Assembly (NCBI RefSeq): GCF_047663525.1
Contig: NC_092590.1
Coordinates: forward strand, 19,094,001-19,158,000
DNA from: Anas platyrhynchos
Lineage: Eukaryota > Chordata > Aves > Anseriformes > Anatidae
Length of the DNA: 64,000 nt
Reading direction: 5' to 3'
Position 1 is the stretch's first letter; each line of letters begins with the position of its first letter. Made by a program: the position numbers and the translations under genes. Of the stretch, positions 47,401 through 62,400 are shown one piece after another. Under the pieces are notes generated by a model. That model was not told where the DNA came from and made no database searches. It saw nothing but the letters and a program-made list of their open reading frames with translations.

Positions 47401-50400
47401 TCCAGCTGAGCGATCTCCACTAAACTCTCTTTTGGTTGCGTTAAAACACAGGTGTGGTCTGTTCCAACACTTGTGGTAACAGATGCAGGAATGAATTTGG
47501 GGAGTGACAGGCTCGTTTGGAAATTTCTGGAGACGTATACAATGGCTTTTAAATGTTACAAAGCAGCAGTGAAGCTAAGCAACTCTTCTTGAAATAGAAT
47601 AGGTTTTTAATCTTGGAGTTTGGATGAAACTAGATGGAATACAAAGCCCTACCCGTACCCCCACACGTACTGTACTTGTACTTCTACCAAAAATTTATCT
47701 TCCCTTTTTCCTTTGGGAGCTGTCTGAAAAAGAAATCCAGTGCTTAATTGACTTGAATGTCTGCAGAGAAGAGACCTAGGTTTAGCTGTCAGAAGAACAA
47801 CAGGCCCTTCTGGAAAAGAGAAAATCATAATCATCTAGGTTGGAAGAGACCTCCAAGATCACCCAGTCCAACCTCTGACTTAACACTAACAAGTCCTCCA
47901 CTAAACCATATCACGAAGCTAAAAACCCCATGTTGTAGCTCTTCTGATAACTCAGCTTTTTGTCTTCCTAATTCTGCTCTGCAATCAGTCATGGAAGAGG
48001 TCACGAAAAGAAAAAATCTGTTGTATAAATACAACTTCCATCAGCTGCATTTCAAATCAAACCTTGGGCTCAATGTATGCTTTAGTTGTAACTTTCTGGA
48101 AACACATGCAAGGAGCTGGACCAGCAGGCGAGGACACTAGCAAAAGTTGAGGGAATCAAAAAAAGAAAAGAGGAGGCGTAGAGATGTATTGTGCAAGAGG
48201 TCACTTCTTGCTCAGCTCCAGAGTGTGTGCTTTTTTTTTTTGACTTTTTTTTTTTTTTTTTTTTTTTGAAACTGGATTATGTTTGGGTTATTTAATTAAT
48301 TTCAGTGGCTAGTGTAGTCTGAGTAGAGAAACAAAGTGCTGCTTTCAGGTTTGGAGGAGGGAAGGGGCTTGTTGCTGGGTGTTTTCTCACCTGCTAGTGG
48401 CTGAAGGAAGTGAAGGAAGGAATGCTCATGAAGGTGTTAATGCAAAAAGTTTGGAAGTTTGTGACAATAAAACAATTTGAAGAAATTTGGCACGACCGAT
48501 TGCATATAACATCTTCTTTGTTAATAAACACTATTCTTTTATCATTTAAAAAACAATTACAGACTCTGAAATCTCAAGGTTATGTGAGTATATTGTTTCA
48601 ACTCTAAAGGAGGTCTCATTTTATGCATTCTAAATTTAATTCTTCTGTTTCCATCTGCACTTTGAGTCAAAAATGAATGGGGAAATATAAAAAGTAATGT
48701 CTCTTCAAACTTGAAGTAAACGTTCCTGCTCTGGATAGCTTCTATTTTAAATGAATTAAGTGACTATTAAAATTAATTCTTGGCAGGTGCAGAGCACTTC
48801 TGGATAGGGAAAATAACACCTTAGGGTAACAATGAGGCAAAGAAGTAGCAAGCTCTTGTTATGTTGTTATAGAAGAGAATACTGAAAAAAAAAAAGGGAT
48901 CAGAATGATTTCAGGTGAAGGTTTTGCTTCCCTTCAAGATAGTGAAAATGTCTTCTATAAATAATGTGATTTAATTGCTCCCACTTAGCCTGGGGGTTAC
49001 ACCCTCAGCTCCTCCAGGGAGCAAACTATAAACTCCTCTTTATAACAGGCATATAACATTTTGTGTCTGTAAGCTCTAGTTTACCTCATCACGAATCTCC
49101 CTTCTGTGTAATGTTCCTGTGACCACTTTGCTGGGGGTGCCTCTGAGCAGCCTGCGCTCGCTTTGCTCTTCTGCAAAGGAGGAGGAAGGTGTTCAGGAGG
49201 TAATGAGCTACGTGGTGGAGGCTTGCAAGACTGAGCTAGCTTTTTCCTGCTGTTGCAGGGTGGAAATGTAGCTCTGAGAGCTGACTGACATCCCATGTAT
49301 GAGGAATTTTGTTTATTGAACAGGTACAGTGAGGTATTGCAACTCTCCCAGATACCAAAGGAAAGGCCAGGGGGATGTGGGGGTGAATTTGGTGTAGCAG
49401 GGGCTGGATCCTGCAATGCCGTCATGCAGCCTCACATCTTAGTGCAACCACAAAACACAATGTCCTATGTGTAGTGCTTAATACCAATTTGTGCTCCCAT
49501 TGTATGGCTGCAAATGGGCGTGCAAGGTGATAGCAAATAAGCCTCTTGATTTACGTGACTTGTACGTCGTTAAGGCTTATTGATGAGACACTTCGCACAT
49601 AGGAAATGACTTCCAGAAAGCTGAGATCAACTGAAGATCAAAAATAAAAGGCAAATATTTGCATGATTTTTTTTTTTTGAATAAAACAGATGCTGGCTGT
49701 GTTCTCTGTGTTCCTTAAAATAATAGCATAAGGCAGGGGGAGGGGGGCAGGCTCCTTTTTTATGGCACGAGGTAAAAGAAGCTTTTATGAAAGATGATTA
49801 TTCTCCTGAGGATGTAGTGAAATCTTGTCTTTTAATCAGTAAAGAGTTATTACTTGGTGGAACAAGGCTCACATCTTAGTATTATGTAATAACTCTTTTC
49901 TATTGTAGTGGTTCTCATTCAGAAGGCATGTAAAAGTCATTTTTTTGGGACTAAGACTGCAAACACCAATTTTACAAGGAACGAACACAAGCAGCATCGC
50001 TGAGCCCTGCTATCTTCCAGCATTATCATGTTTTGTGTTTGTTTTTGTAGGCACTTGAAACTCAACTCGTTCTGAATACTAAGCACCACACAGGGAAAGC
50101 CTCACACTGGGCGTGCTTCACTTTTCTCTCAATATATTGGGTTGTACATCATGCATAAAGACAAGCAGCATAGCTGGCCCATCAGTTCCTTTTCCAGTTG
50201 CTTTTTCTTTTTTATTTCTGTGAAGAAATCAGGTGGAGCCTCCACCCTCTCCCATCATTATCTCCTCAGGTAAAAACACCTCTGCTGGGGAGGTGCTGGG
50301 CGTTGGGTTTCTAACAGCAGAGAAAACAGCAACTGCCCCCACTTGTACCTGGAGGTCCTTTCACAACATGAGTAAATGGCAACCTGGAGGCTGTGAGCCT

Positions 50401-53400
50401 TGTTACCAGGTGCATGGGAGTTGTCCTGGGGCTCGGTGACTCTCTGCAGCTTGTCTTTTTTTTTCCCCTTGAAGCTCTGAGGCTCTGCTGCCTGTTGTCA
50501 TCTCCACTCGGGCTCCTCTCCCCGTGCTGTGTTGTGGGAGGAGATCTCAGCTGGGTTTGGAGAGTGGGGTCCTCACCAGAGCTGTCCTCTTCCATGTTTT
50601 CCACCTCAGTGCCCTTCCTGCACAGTGGCTGTTTGTCCATGAACACTGCCCCAAGTAGATGACTAACATTTAATGTCACAGTTACAGGAGCTGTACGCCA
50701 AAGCCTTGGCAGGAGGCATTGGGTTGCTCATGGATTCGTTCACTAGTACACCAATTCAACAATTACCCAGCATTTATACATTTTACAAAGCATTGTGTCC
50801 TCCAGCTCTCTGTATGCACCTCAAGAGCCTTGGTTAGGAAGTAATTCCTTGTAATTTGTCATTTACTTTTCCTTCCTAAGTTCCCTGTGCGAAAAGAATC
50901 TGTTTTTCTTTGCTAGGTCACTGATTCAGGTTGTGTTTCCTCATTCCTTCCCTCTCCTCAACCCTGTCAAAACCTCAGTCAGGATTCCTGTGCTTTTTTT
51001 CCTTAGAGGATGGGGGCTGTGATGTCCAGTTACTTAGTACAAGAAATGCTAGAGATCAGTTTCTGCCAGTGGAATGAGGCCATAATGCATTAAAAGGGGA
51101 AGCCTGTGGGCAGAGCACAGCAGTGTAGCTACAGAAAGGTGGCGGCTTGCTGTCGGTGTGGGGCTGAGGTGTGGGAGCAGGGCGCTTCTGCTCGCTGGGG
51201 TTAGCAGGGGTAGGAGTGGCACAGGCAGAAGACACCAGAGGATGCTCAGGTCAGGAGTTGTAGCTTCTCCAGAAAGGATTTTGTTGTATCATTCAGTGGT
51301 CAAACAGGCCACAATGTGATTTTAAACAATCAGCACTTGATATTCATCTTTCTCTCCTGAATCATAAAGGACAACTCACTGAAAAACTGATTTCCCCTCT
51401 CTTCGGCGCAGTGACCGAGCTGCAGACACCAGCCCAGCGGGGCGCAGTGCTGGAGGCAGTCGTCTCGTCAGTTTTATGGACTACTGAAGAGTCTGTAATC
51501 GTGCTCCTGGGATGCAAGGCTGATGTTCATCAGATGACTTGTTGGGGTCTTTGAACTTAACTAGAAAGTCAATATAGTTTTGATTATTCCCAGGGAAGGT
51601 TTTACAGAGGTGGAGTTGACACTACGAGCATGTGCGTGCGTCAGCAGCTTTAGGAGAGATGAAATGAAGGCGTGAGGCTGGGGCAAAAAAATCAGAGTTT
51701 GTGTTAGAAACGCAAAGGTCCTGTATTGGAGAGAAATATCTGTATCCATACGTGTGGGCAAATCTCATTGAATGCTGTCGTGATCTGGGAACTTGGGCTG
51801 TTTCCGTGTAATGGTGGTTTTCTGCTGGAGGGACTTCTCGGATCCAGAATCTGGAAAAAGTGCTGGAAACACCACCACGATTTTTCAGAGCTCTAGTGCT
51901 TCTTACCCAGCAGCCATGGATTTGGTAGTGCTTTTAATTTGTGTTTAATACTCTGGTTATTGGAGGTTTATATCTCAACAGTCAAAGTTTTCTATTGAAT
52001 GACGCTGAACATCATACTTTCTTTTGGGCTAGGATTATTTTAGGAGTTTGAAAAATAATTGGCACTTCATACGAGTGCCACCAACTAACAGAAATGCGCT
52101 GTATGTTTTTGGTGACCCCCAAAGAACTGAGAACTGCTGGATGAAATCTGTGAGACAGCTGATGAAAGGTGAGTGGATGTTGAGCACCTTTCTCTTTTCT
52201 ATAGGAAAATCCTGGTTTTAGTTTAGAATTTAGAAATGTTGGAGACACTAATACATATCAGCAAGAAACTTTCTCCTTATATACTGAAAATGAACTGTTT
52301 ATAAATGAAAAAAAAACTTAGTATAGAGTGAATTTCTCTTGTATAAACAGGTTTCTGTGGCTGTGCAGTAGGATATCAGTCTGCTGGCACAAGAGCGAGT
52401 CAGACAAATGGACCAGCCCAGTTTAGATGTGTCTGTATTTCACCACGTAACAGCAAATACATAAAAAGTAGTTGGGATGTGATCTTTTTGACTGAATCCC
52501 AAAATGCTGCGCATATCAGTTAAGGCCAAGGTTTGCACCTGGGTCGCTCAAGTCATGTAGGGAGCAAAAATCGGTGTTTAGTATTGAAAAACAAGATTTA
52601 GCTCTCTGTAGTTTGGGGGTCAGATCAGAACTACTTGCCCTGGCAGAGCCTGGAGATGTTTATCCTATATCTTAGTCCTTTCGGGGAGACAGCTGAGAGA
52701 AACAGCTGTGGAGGAAGGCTGCTGATAGGGGAATTTGTGGGAGTTGTTGTCTGCTCCTACATGCCACGTGTCAAATTGCTCCTGGGACAGGCAGCTTTGC
52801 ACTGTGCCAGTGCCAGGCTGCGCTTGCACGTTTGCCAGCTCAGGCTGGGTTCGAGACCTTGTGCTTCAAACTCAAAACATCTTTGGCAAAGAAATTTCAA
52901 GGAACTGGTGAAGTCTGCTCCGTGGTTGGAAATAAGTTGTTAGTGTCTTAATCAGTCTTAAAGCAGAATCAGACTGCTGTGTCAGGGCAGTGGTCCCATG
53001 TTGAATTTTTTATCTTCCACGTTGGTTTTCTCCATTTCCTCTTCCTCCCCGTGAATAACTCATGTCTCCATCTGAAATGCCAGTATGAGGTCCCTTTGTC
53101 ATTGCAGTTGTTCCGCAGGCTTGTTAAATAAATCAATTCCAAGCTGTCCAGGATAAAACATTCTCTGAGACGTTTCAGTTGTGCTCCAGCTGTTGGCTGT
53201 TGTGACTGATGAGTTTCACAAGGATATTCCTTGGTGCTTTCAGGAGGCCATATAATAGACGGAGAACTCTTCTTGTACCACATCTCGGATCTGTCACCCT
53301 TGAAAACACCTTTAGAGAGCCACGTGATGCTACAATGCACTGAAGTTTATGGTGCTGGGATGTGTGTATTTCTACCATGCATATTAAATAGCTTCTCCTG

Positions 53401-56400
53401 CAAATACACGCAGCCGACTTCCATTGGAAGACCACTGTAGTTTTCCTAACCCTGTGATTTATTGTTGAGCCATAGATTAGGGCGGCCCATTAGAATAAAA
53501 TACTCAGTGCTTACTCTATTCTGCAATCGTTATAGCTACTTCAGAATCATTCGGTAATTAATCCTCTCTCCCTGTGAGCCTTGGCATCAGAACTATCTTG
53601 GTATTACTAGCTGGAGTGCTGTGCCTAAAGGAGAGGCCTCAGCATTTTCAGAGATGCTTAGCTATTTCTGAGGATCTGTGAGAAAAAAAAAAAAAAGCCC
53701 CCCCCTCTTCTCCCAGATGAGAAATCACAAACAACATATTTCTTCCTGTATTAATGTGAAGAATTTTGCATCAGGTTTTTCCTTGCTCAAGAGAAACCAA
53801 AAGTTTCATAAAGTGCTTTCTGTGTGTGTTCCAGAGGTGAATATTAAACTACGTGCAAGCTCAACGTTAGAAAATTGTAATTTCTTTAACCCGTATAAGT
53901 TCACATTGAACATAAATTTCCAGTGACATCGGTGGGAGCTGAAGTTAAGGCACTGTAGCGAGATGACAAAGATAAGGATTTTTGGACCTTGCAGCTATAT
54001 GCATGCCCATTTATCTTAGTTATCAAACTCGAAATCTGGCGATTTCTAATGGGAATGTGGTGTCCCTGAAAAATACCAACCTTTTTGTTTTCTGAGAACT
54101 CGGCTGCTGCTCTGCATTAATGGACATGGTCGCAGTCACGTGGGAAGGGTTGGTTTTGGGTGCTTAGCCAGCACCAGACCAAAGTTGCAACCTATTACAT
54201 ACGGTGTAGGTTGTGTCTTTGTGGTTCCTGGATATCAGAGGAAGTACAGGGTCAGCTGTTTTGTTAGGAACTTCAGACCTGCCCTGATTTAGACAGAGCT
54301 GTCACCACTGACGCGCTAATGGCTGTTTCTGAGCTGGTGGATGCAGTAAATCCTGGCATGCACTGGGTCTGGTAGAGCGGCTTCAGGTGAAAACATGAGC
54401 AAACTTGTTAACAGTCTCTTTTCCGCATTGCTAGCAGTTTTATGGATTCTTCTCTATATGTAAAGACCTGATTTTCTTTAATATTTAAGGAGTTAATTTA
54501 CAGTTGTCCATATTACAGAGTAGACATCAGTTGCTACATTTTTATTCTACCGGGTGTTTTAAAGTGATTTAAAGGACCAGAATTTGAGAAATGTTCCATT
54601 TTGAAAACCTGGGTTGGACCTTAACTGAGATGCACTTGGAAATTGTGCTCAGTCCTTTCTGCCTGAGCTCCTCAGTGAAGCTGATGGTGCCCCAATCTCC
54701 TCCTGTGGGAAACTTTCCAAAACAAAAATGAATTATGTGCTTCCTTTGAGTGACCAAGGAGTAATTCTTAAGTCTCTTTTCCATACTTTGTTTACTACAC
54801 AGATTCCCTAGAATGAAACAGGAAAGCTAATGAGAATCTGTTTACAATGTAATGAAATCCTTAGGACAAAACAAAGACAAACACGTTATTTTCAGAGACA
54901 TCTGGAGACATCCTATGAGATAATATGAGATAATTGAGTTACAATCAAATACAAATTGAACAGAATTTGTCCCAGACTTTCAGTTTACGTTGCCTAGGCA
55001 GATGAAGTGAAATTTCTTTATGTGGTTACTACCAACAAAGCTTGCTTACAGTCCAGAGAAATACCGAAATGCAGTTTCACAGAGCAAGAGGGACTGAAGC
55101 CTTCAGGCCCAGGATGTGCTCCCTCTGCCCACGAGCACTTTGCTTGTGTCTTTAGTGCAGGTGACTTGTCTGTCGTCACATGTGGGCTGTGTTTGCATCG
55201 GGGAAGCTCGGTGCTGTCAGACTGAGGTAGTGGGGGATCTTACATTGCAGGCTTCTGAGAATGTGAATGTTATCAGGGACATCTTGGCTTTGCTGTTAGG
55301 AAATTGAGTGAGAGGGAGAAGGCAAGGGTGGTCCTGGAGAGCTGCAGACCTTTGTCTCTTCTCTGTGCAGTGTTTCATCAAAGGCATGTTCCGTACTTGA
55401 ATGCTGTGTCCTGGCACCGGTCTGCACCGTATCTGGCTAAGCAGAGTGCTCTCATCGTGCTCCTGCTTATGCTGGGCAAGTTGAAGGTGGCAGCACGCTG
55501 TGTAACATCACACGGATGGAGGTTTCCTGTCAAGACCCCGTGTTTGTAGCCCCAGTGAATACAGCTATCAGCCCCGTTATCAGGCAGTAGTAGAGCTTGC
55601 TACTGCAGAGGTTTGGGCATGACTGCAACGTATTGTTTTACTGTCTCTATATATATATAAAAAGAAGTGTAATTCTACTTCCTAGCAGGTTTTCCAATGT
55701 TTGACTGTAATCCAGTAAGTGATCCCGTCTGCATGGCGTGTGACTGACCAGGTAAACTAAGGGCATACCCGTGGTGGCCCGGGACAGCTGCAACACATTG
55801 GCATGGTAGAAGTAGAACAGAGTTTAACAGCATTCACCTCTGTAACGTTCCTTTTTTCCTGTCTGTCTGGTCTGTTAATATTTTGATTTATCAGGTACAA
55901 CTTAACACAGCACTGATCGACCTTTTCTTTTTGAAGACATGGCTGAACAGACAGCTTGACAGCCCCGTGTCTGTCCTTTGGTATTGCAGCATAGGGTTTC
56001 TATTTGTCCTGTCCAGCCCGCTTTGTCATTACAGCAACAGCCTGACCCCACAAGGCCATGGGATCCTTTGCTGTGAGTTTCAGAAGGATTTGCTGGCTGT
56101 AGAAGAATGATGTGACCTCAGGATCTCAGGCGTTGGAGAGCAATGTGCTGGACTTACCGTAGATACTTTTCTTTTTTGAGGGCGAGATCTAAGCTGACAA
56201 GATCTAAGAGTGTCACCTCTCCTTGCTTCGGGCAGGAAATATCAGAGATCAGAGACAAGCCTCTCAAAATCCCTAGGAAAAGGTATCATCCGCGCTATTT
56301 GGCATCCTAGGAGGGGGCTGTGCAGTTAAACAGCTTTTTCTGCTAGGATTAGCATCCTCTGGCTTGTCCAGTGACAGCATGGCGTAACACTTGGTGCTTT

Positions 56401-59400
56401 TGAGCTCGTGGCTCTGTTATGGATACGCAGGGTGCAGGCAGCTCTGATTTGGAAACTGGACTCAGCCTCTGTGCTACGAGAGGTGTTTCGTCTTAGAGCC
56501 GTGCCACTGCTGTGATATGTTCTGCAGGTACCAGCAAGGGATCTGATCTCCGAGGTCATTTCCTTAACTCAGCGACCTGTTTACCCAGATGCCTTCTTTA
56601 GCCTCTAGAAGAAGCTGAGAAATGCACACGTTCAGGCCGAGGAGATGAGCGTTGCTCATAGTGCAGCTTCGATAAGTAACCTCCTTGTTAAAATCAGCAG
56701 TGCTGTCTCGAAGAGCTACGCCGAGGTCTCTAAACATAATATTTTCAGTGCTTTCTGTATGATGCCAACAATTTTTTAACCTCGCTGAAGTCATTTCATG
56801 CCTCTGTAATTCATTGGCTTTTTAGTGTATTTATAGAAGCTATTTTTTTCAAGCACTGCAGTAGAAATGATGAGAGCATCTGGCTAAATCCATCACATCT
56901 TGTACAACAACCTCTTAGCAGTTATTCTCGGTTAGATGAAATAGAAAAAATACTCTCGGTAATTGAGCCTTTCCCCCTTTAGATGATACACCAATATTTT
57001 AAAGGCTTTAGATATTTAATATAATTAGAGTGCCGTAAGTGTCACCGCTGTGCTTTTCTGTGATGGAGACAGCAGCAGTCAGCTATGAGAGCTGGAAAAA
57101 CAGAGCCACGGTTCGGCTTACACCTAGTTCCAGGCAGCTCTGCTTATAACCTCTTGTAAATCCACAAGTGGGCTGGGTTCAGCATGGCTGGGTGGTTCTT
57201 TGCTTGGTTCTCCCCTTCAGCTTTGTGGGCCATTGCTCCTTTTCCTCCTCAGGGCGTTGTAGTGTTGTGTGCGGGGGATGCTTTCTGATCCTCACTCTCC
57301 TGGTGTGAAATTGGGCTGTGTTTGTTAGAGCTTACCCTGACCCTTGACTGCAAAACGATGTGGAAGTGGCACAGCTGGGACTTGTTGGCATCCGTGTTCG
57401 GAAAGCTCTCTGAGCTCGCTGCAACCGTGCTGACAGCGACGTCTGAGTGGCGTGGCAGAGCGGGGGGTTGTGTGAGGATTGCTGGTCGGAAAGCCAGGAC
57501 CTATCTGCCCGGCTGGCGTGGGGAGTTGATCTCCTTCTTAATCTTTCAGTCCCTGGAAAGTGGTGCCGGTGTGATGGAGGCGGTGACTGTCGACTTGCCA
57601 CTTTGCAGTGCTGCAGGGAATCCGGAGGTGAGGCCAGTATTGCCTTATGGAAACGCGATCAGTATTTCTATTTTGGGGAGCCCAAATTCCCCTACTGTTC
57701 TGCTCTACAGGGCTGGGTCCTCTGCTACTGTAACTGGCTGCTTTGATGTCTGTGGAGCCGGGCGTTTCACCAGCTGAGCATTTGACCCTAATGCTGGCAG
57801 TCAGCCTTCAAGCCACCGAGTTTATTTAGCACTTGAAGTAAGGCTGCGAAATGGGAACCAGTTTATCAGTTTGTGTTTAGTAAGCATGGGGTTGCCTTCT
57901 AACTTTACTGGTAAGAGATTTGAGCTTCTCTGGCCCATATTCTTTCCTCATCCTGGCCCCCGTGTGTTTCTTTCCTTGGCACAGCCAGTTTGGTCATTAG
58001 GAAGGTGACGACCCCCTTGTGTCTGAATGAATTGGGAGATGCTGTTTTAGGAATCCAAAGAAAACTGCATTTCCCTCTCCCCACCCCTTGCTCTTAATCA
58101 TCCTTTTACGTAGACTTCCAGAGGATTTTCTGATCAGCTTTTGGCCTCCTTGTGTTCCAGTTGCTAGTTTATTGCCTACAGTGTCCATATTCTGACCTTG
58201 AAATGAAAGCAGTGCAGCACAACTGTTGTGTTGGAACCTCTCGCTATCTTTAGCACATAGGAGAATGTAAAAATTGATCACAGGCAAGGTTTTGTTCATA
58301 GGGAGATTCCTGGGACCCTTTCCATCTCCCTCTCTCTTTCTCACTGGCCTCTTAATAGGAGTGTGTATGTGAATAAATGAAAGCTCCTGTGGAGATCACG
58401 GTGTTTTCGCACAATACATTTAAATAACTGCACTTACAGGAGCCTCTTTCCAATTGTATCTGATTTAGGGCAGCAAAAAGCCTCTCCACTGTTAGCTGTG
58501 GGCCTTAGATGATGGAGGCCAGAGTTTAAGAGAAGCTGGGCCAACAAGAGAGCACGGTAGCAGTGCTTGCTCTGAATTCCTCTGGGAAGGTGGGAGGAGT
58601 TCCTCTGCAGAGTCCCGGCTCTGTTTCTGCAGGTAGGATGGAAATGAACAGCCAGGGTGGCGAGTACTTGGATGACCGAACTGCTCGCTTGTGACCTTCC
58701 TGCTCAGGGGAAACGCAGAAGAATGTCCCAGAGGTTCATTCGGCAGAGGACACAGCGGTATTTTTAAGCCAAGGGTGTGAATTGTGCAAACGTGTGAAAG
58801 TGGGCCAGGAGGATAAAGCACAAGATCCCTCATGGGATGTGCTGCTGGGGGAGATTTTGGTGTGTAGGCAGAAAGACAGATAGCTTAAAAAAAATAAATA
58901 GTAGTTGTGGGATACTAAAAATTGGTTAAGGTGAGGGACTTCACCACGTCCAAGTTTATGATGTTTAGGTTTATTTCAGGTCAGGAAGAGGGGTGAAAGG
59001 AAGTAATTCACAGGGAAAAGTGCTGACAGAGAGGAGCTGTCGAGCAGGGGACAGCCAGTAAGGGTTTATGGTGTGCTGCACGTTGCTGAGTGATCTGTGG
59101 ACCCGCAGCTAATTGTTTTTTGAAAAGTTTCTGAGAGCTCTGCTATGATTTTGGTGCTGTTAGGAAGTTCAGAGATTGCAAGAACAGGTTTTTGTTTAAT
59201 GTTTTTAAAATTAAGCAAATATTTGATATCTTTCCTGATGGGGATTTCTTTTAAGCATTTACCTGATTTGCTGTTTTGAACCAAGGCTATTAATTGAAGT
59301 AGTTTATATGCCAGATCCCACTCAATTCAGAGCGTATTTCCACCAAGACAGGTTGAAACCTTTAGGGGGGTCAAGCCAAGTTTTGCTGCATGTTCTTTTT

Positions 59401-62400
59401 ATTGTTGCTTTATTTTTAATCCAGCTTTTATTTTCTGCTTCTGGGGAGTATTTTGACAGTAAAGCTGTTCTGCTGCGCCTCACTGATGCCAAAGGTGTGC
59501 CTGTCACTCAGGTCCCGAATCCCATCCTGCAGATATCCAAGGGGCTGAAAGGTTTCTTGTCCTCCCTGCTCCCACGCGGGTGGGGCGGCTCTGCTGTGGA
59601 CAAAAGCCAGTGCCCAGGGATATCCAGAGCAGCTGGCTTGTGTCGGGGCAAGTACCCCGACCCTTTGATGTGTTAAAAGCAGGTATGTGCGTCCGGTGCC
59701 AGGTTTCTGAGCGGGGTGTGTGTACCCTTTAAAAGCGCAACTTGGAAGCTGATCAAAAAGGTGGGTGATTGGATTTCTGTGCCTTTGGGTTTCCTAGAGA
59801 TCTGTTGTCGACTGGAGGTTTTGCCGAGCTTAGTTTGTGCATACCAAGTCTGAGATGTGCTTGTTGGTAAACGCACACTTCGAGTAGTTCCGTGGAATAA
59901 CATTTAAAAAAAATCCCACTGATTTTTTGACATGAAAGAGGCTGTGCGTAAAGATTTTTTGCTTGTGTTCAAAACAGCTTTAATTGGAAAGCTTTCGGTT
60001 CAGTATTTTGACCAGCTCTGGTAAACATATCGGCAGCCTTTACTGGGGCTGTGTGTGCGGGTGCTGTGGAGAGCAGCAAATGCTTCTGTCAGCGCTGTGG
60101 CTCTGTCACTGCTCCCCCCCAGTAACTCAGGACAAGTTCCTGCCCCTCTCCCAGCTGGACTGCCTTTCTTTCTCTCAGCATTAGCTCATCCCTGCAGTGC
60201 TGATGTGAACTGCCACTGGCTGCTGGTGCAGGTCACGTAGGCTGGGGACCCTGAGCCAGTTTGGGCCCCCAGGCTTGGTTTGGAACCTGTAAGAATTATT
60301 CGTAGAAGTTGCTGAGGGCCTCGTGTGCAGAGGTCGTTAATTTTGTCCTTCTCACATTGATAGTTTTATCAGAACGGAAGTCTTTCTAGACATTTCTTAG
60401 TTCCTTTAGGCTGGGAAATGTGTTGTTTTTTCTTCTTTTTTTCTCCATTTAAGCTTTTTTATGCACCTGTCCCCATGTGATCTGGCAAAGCCCCTTACCC
60501 GCATGCTTGCTGCTATTTTGGCATCCTGTAGTGGTTCCAGGGGGCAGTAGCTGCCCCTTTTGGGGTGGCTGTCGAGACCTGCTCGGCTGTTTGGAAATGA
60601 CCACATAGCTGAAAGCAGCTTGCCTGCGAGCCTCCGCGTGCCATTCACAACAAGCACGTGTCCAGGACGGGATCATTTGATAGCCCCAAGCAGAGGAAAT
60701 CCAATTCATTACAGCAAATGAATGATGGAGAGGTTCAAAAGCATAAGGGTTGCTCCTCACTCGCTGTCTGAACCACGCTGGAAATGCAGAGCGGGGTTTG
60801 CCTTGGAAAGCAGGAACTTCGCATGTGTTTATTGATGCGTTTGCACGTGACTCCTTCAGGCACGCAGAGCAGGTTATCTGCACAATCTACCACAGAAGCA
60901 TTCGTTTCTTCTTACCTTGCAGCAGCAGCCAGGACCAGTTGCACATTTTTGTTTCCGTTGCCGAAGAATTGGCTTCAGGCAGAGATAAATTGGATAGAGA
61001 GGACAAACCTTGAGGGGGTCTTCAGGCATTTGGGGTTTGGCCCGTTTCCTATCTGGTCACTCTTCACTTTTCTCAAAGAACAAACTCCTCCATCTCTTTT
61101 CCTTTATTTCTTCCCCAGTGAGGGAAGGTAACACACTTCAGGGATGCCTTCATTTACAGGTCTTGTTGACAGAGTTGAAGCATGTTGCTACAGAAAAGTA
61201 TCTGTGAGCATGGCCTCGATAAATTTGGCCATAAAATATAGGAGAGATTAGATAGGAGAATCGCAGGTTTTGCATGCTTTCTTCTTTAAGGTGAAAATGT
61301 TTTGCTGGTAACTTGGACGAGGGCACTGCCCAATGGGGATGTGGGGAGGCACGGCAGGATTGCTATGCTCAGACAAGAAGGTGCCCTTTCTCAAAGGGGA
61401 GGCTGAGTGATAATTTGAGCACTGGGTGGAAAGACTACAGAGGGTACAGGAATTCTAAGAAATAAAACTCTTCCACCCATGAGGAACTGGAGGAGCCAGA
61501 TGCTGAAAGCTAGATAAATTCGGTTTAGAAATTAAGTAGACTTTTAACTGTGAAGGGAGGGAATGATTGGAACAATTCCCTGAGGTGTGCTATGAATTAC
61601 TCTGTATCGCTAGAAATCTTTAAATCATAGTTGGCTTTTTTCCCTTAAAGATACGCTATGCTTAAATTGCAGCTTTTGGACCAGAATCAGGAATTCATTT
61701 ATTCCATGCAGTCAACGAGCACAGGTCTCCTTGCCTTAAAACAAGGCAAGCTCCATCTTGGTGCGAGGTCTGTGGAAGTATGGGAGCGGAGATGGTGTCA
61801 TGGAAAAGGTGCAGTATTGGTCTCCCTGCTTTCTCATGTAGCAGCGACGGGGAGGCTGACGTGCCATAACCTCTTCGCCTTTTTACTATGGTAATTCTTG
61901 TGTGTAAGCTGCAAACTGCACCTGTTTCAGCTTTAAAGGATCTGCCTTGATCATGCTTGCTGTGTGCAAAATGTTGTACAGAAATAGCCTCCAAACGTGG
62001 ATGGTCGAATCACTTGTGTGCTCCTTTACTTCTCGCTCTGAAAAGGGAAGGGAAAGGAAGAAGGGAAAGGGCTCCCTCCTCGTCCCGTTACTGTTAACAT
62101 CCAGCTCCTGCACAGCCTGTTCCTGGGGGTCTCGCTCTCTGCTGGCTGGTGTGAGTGGCCGAATGAATGCAGAGAAGTTACGATGGCAGAAAACTGGTGT
62201 GAGAGCAGAGTTAGGGAGGTTGTAAGCTTGCACCGCATCAGAAACGCAGCTTGCAGGAACAAGCTGTGCAGCGATCTAGCTCCTGGGAGGATTAATTACA
62301 GATGGTAGCTGTGACAGCTAAATCAGGTACCTGTAATGTTGTGTAAACCTCATTAAGCAAACTCGGTAGCGGTGCTAGAATCTCTGAGAAATGGGATAGG

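Noticed and set aside
57322-57777. A 151-codon frame, and a Cys-rich overlapping frame (WCRCDGGGDC...QCC), considered as the next FRAS1 VWC exon
   Set aside because: The cysteine spacing and flanking residues do not match the FRAS1 segment expected after exon 2 (IWKPDSCQ), and the frame starts and ends without fitting splice signals.
60449-60883. 144-codon minus-strand frame in FRAS1 intron 2
   Set aside because: No family resemblance and no supporting splice or start context beyond chance.
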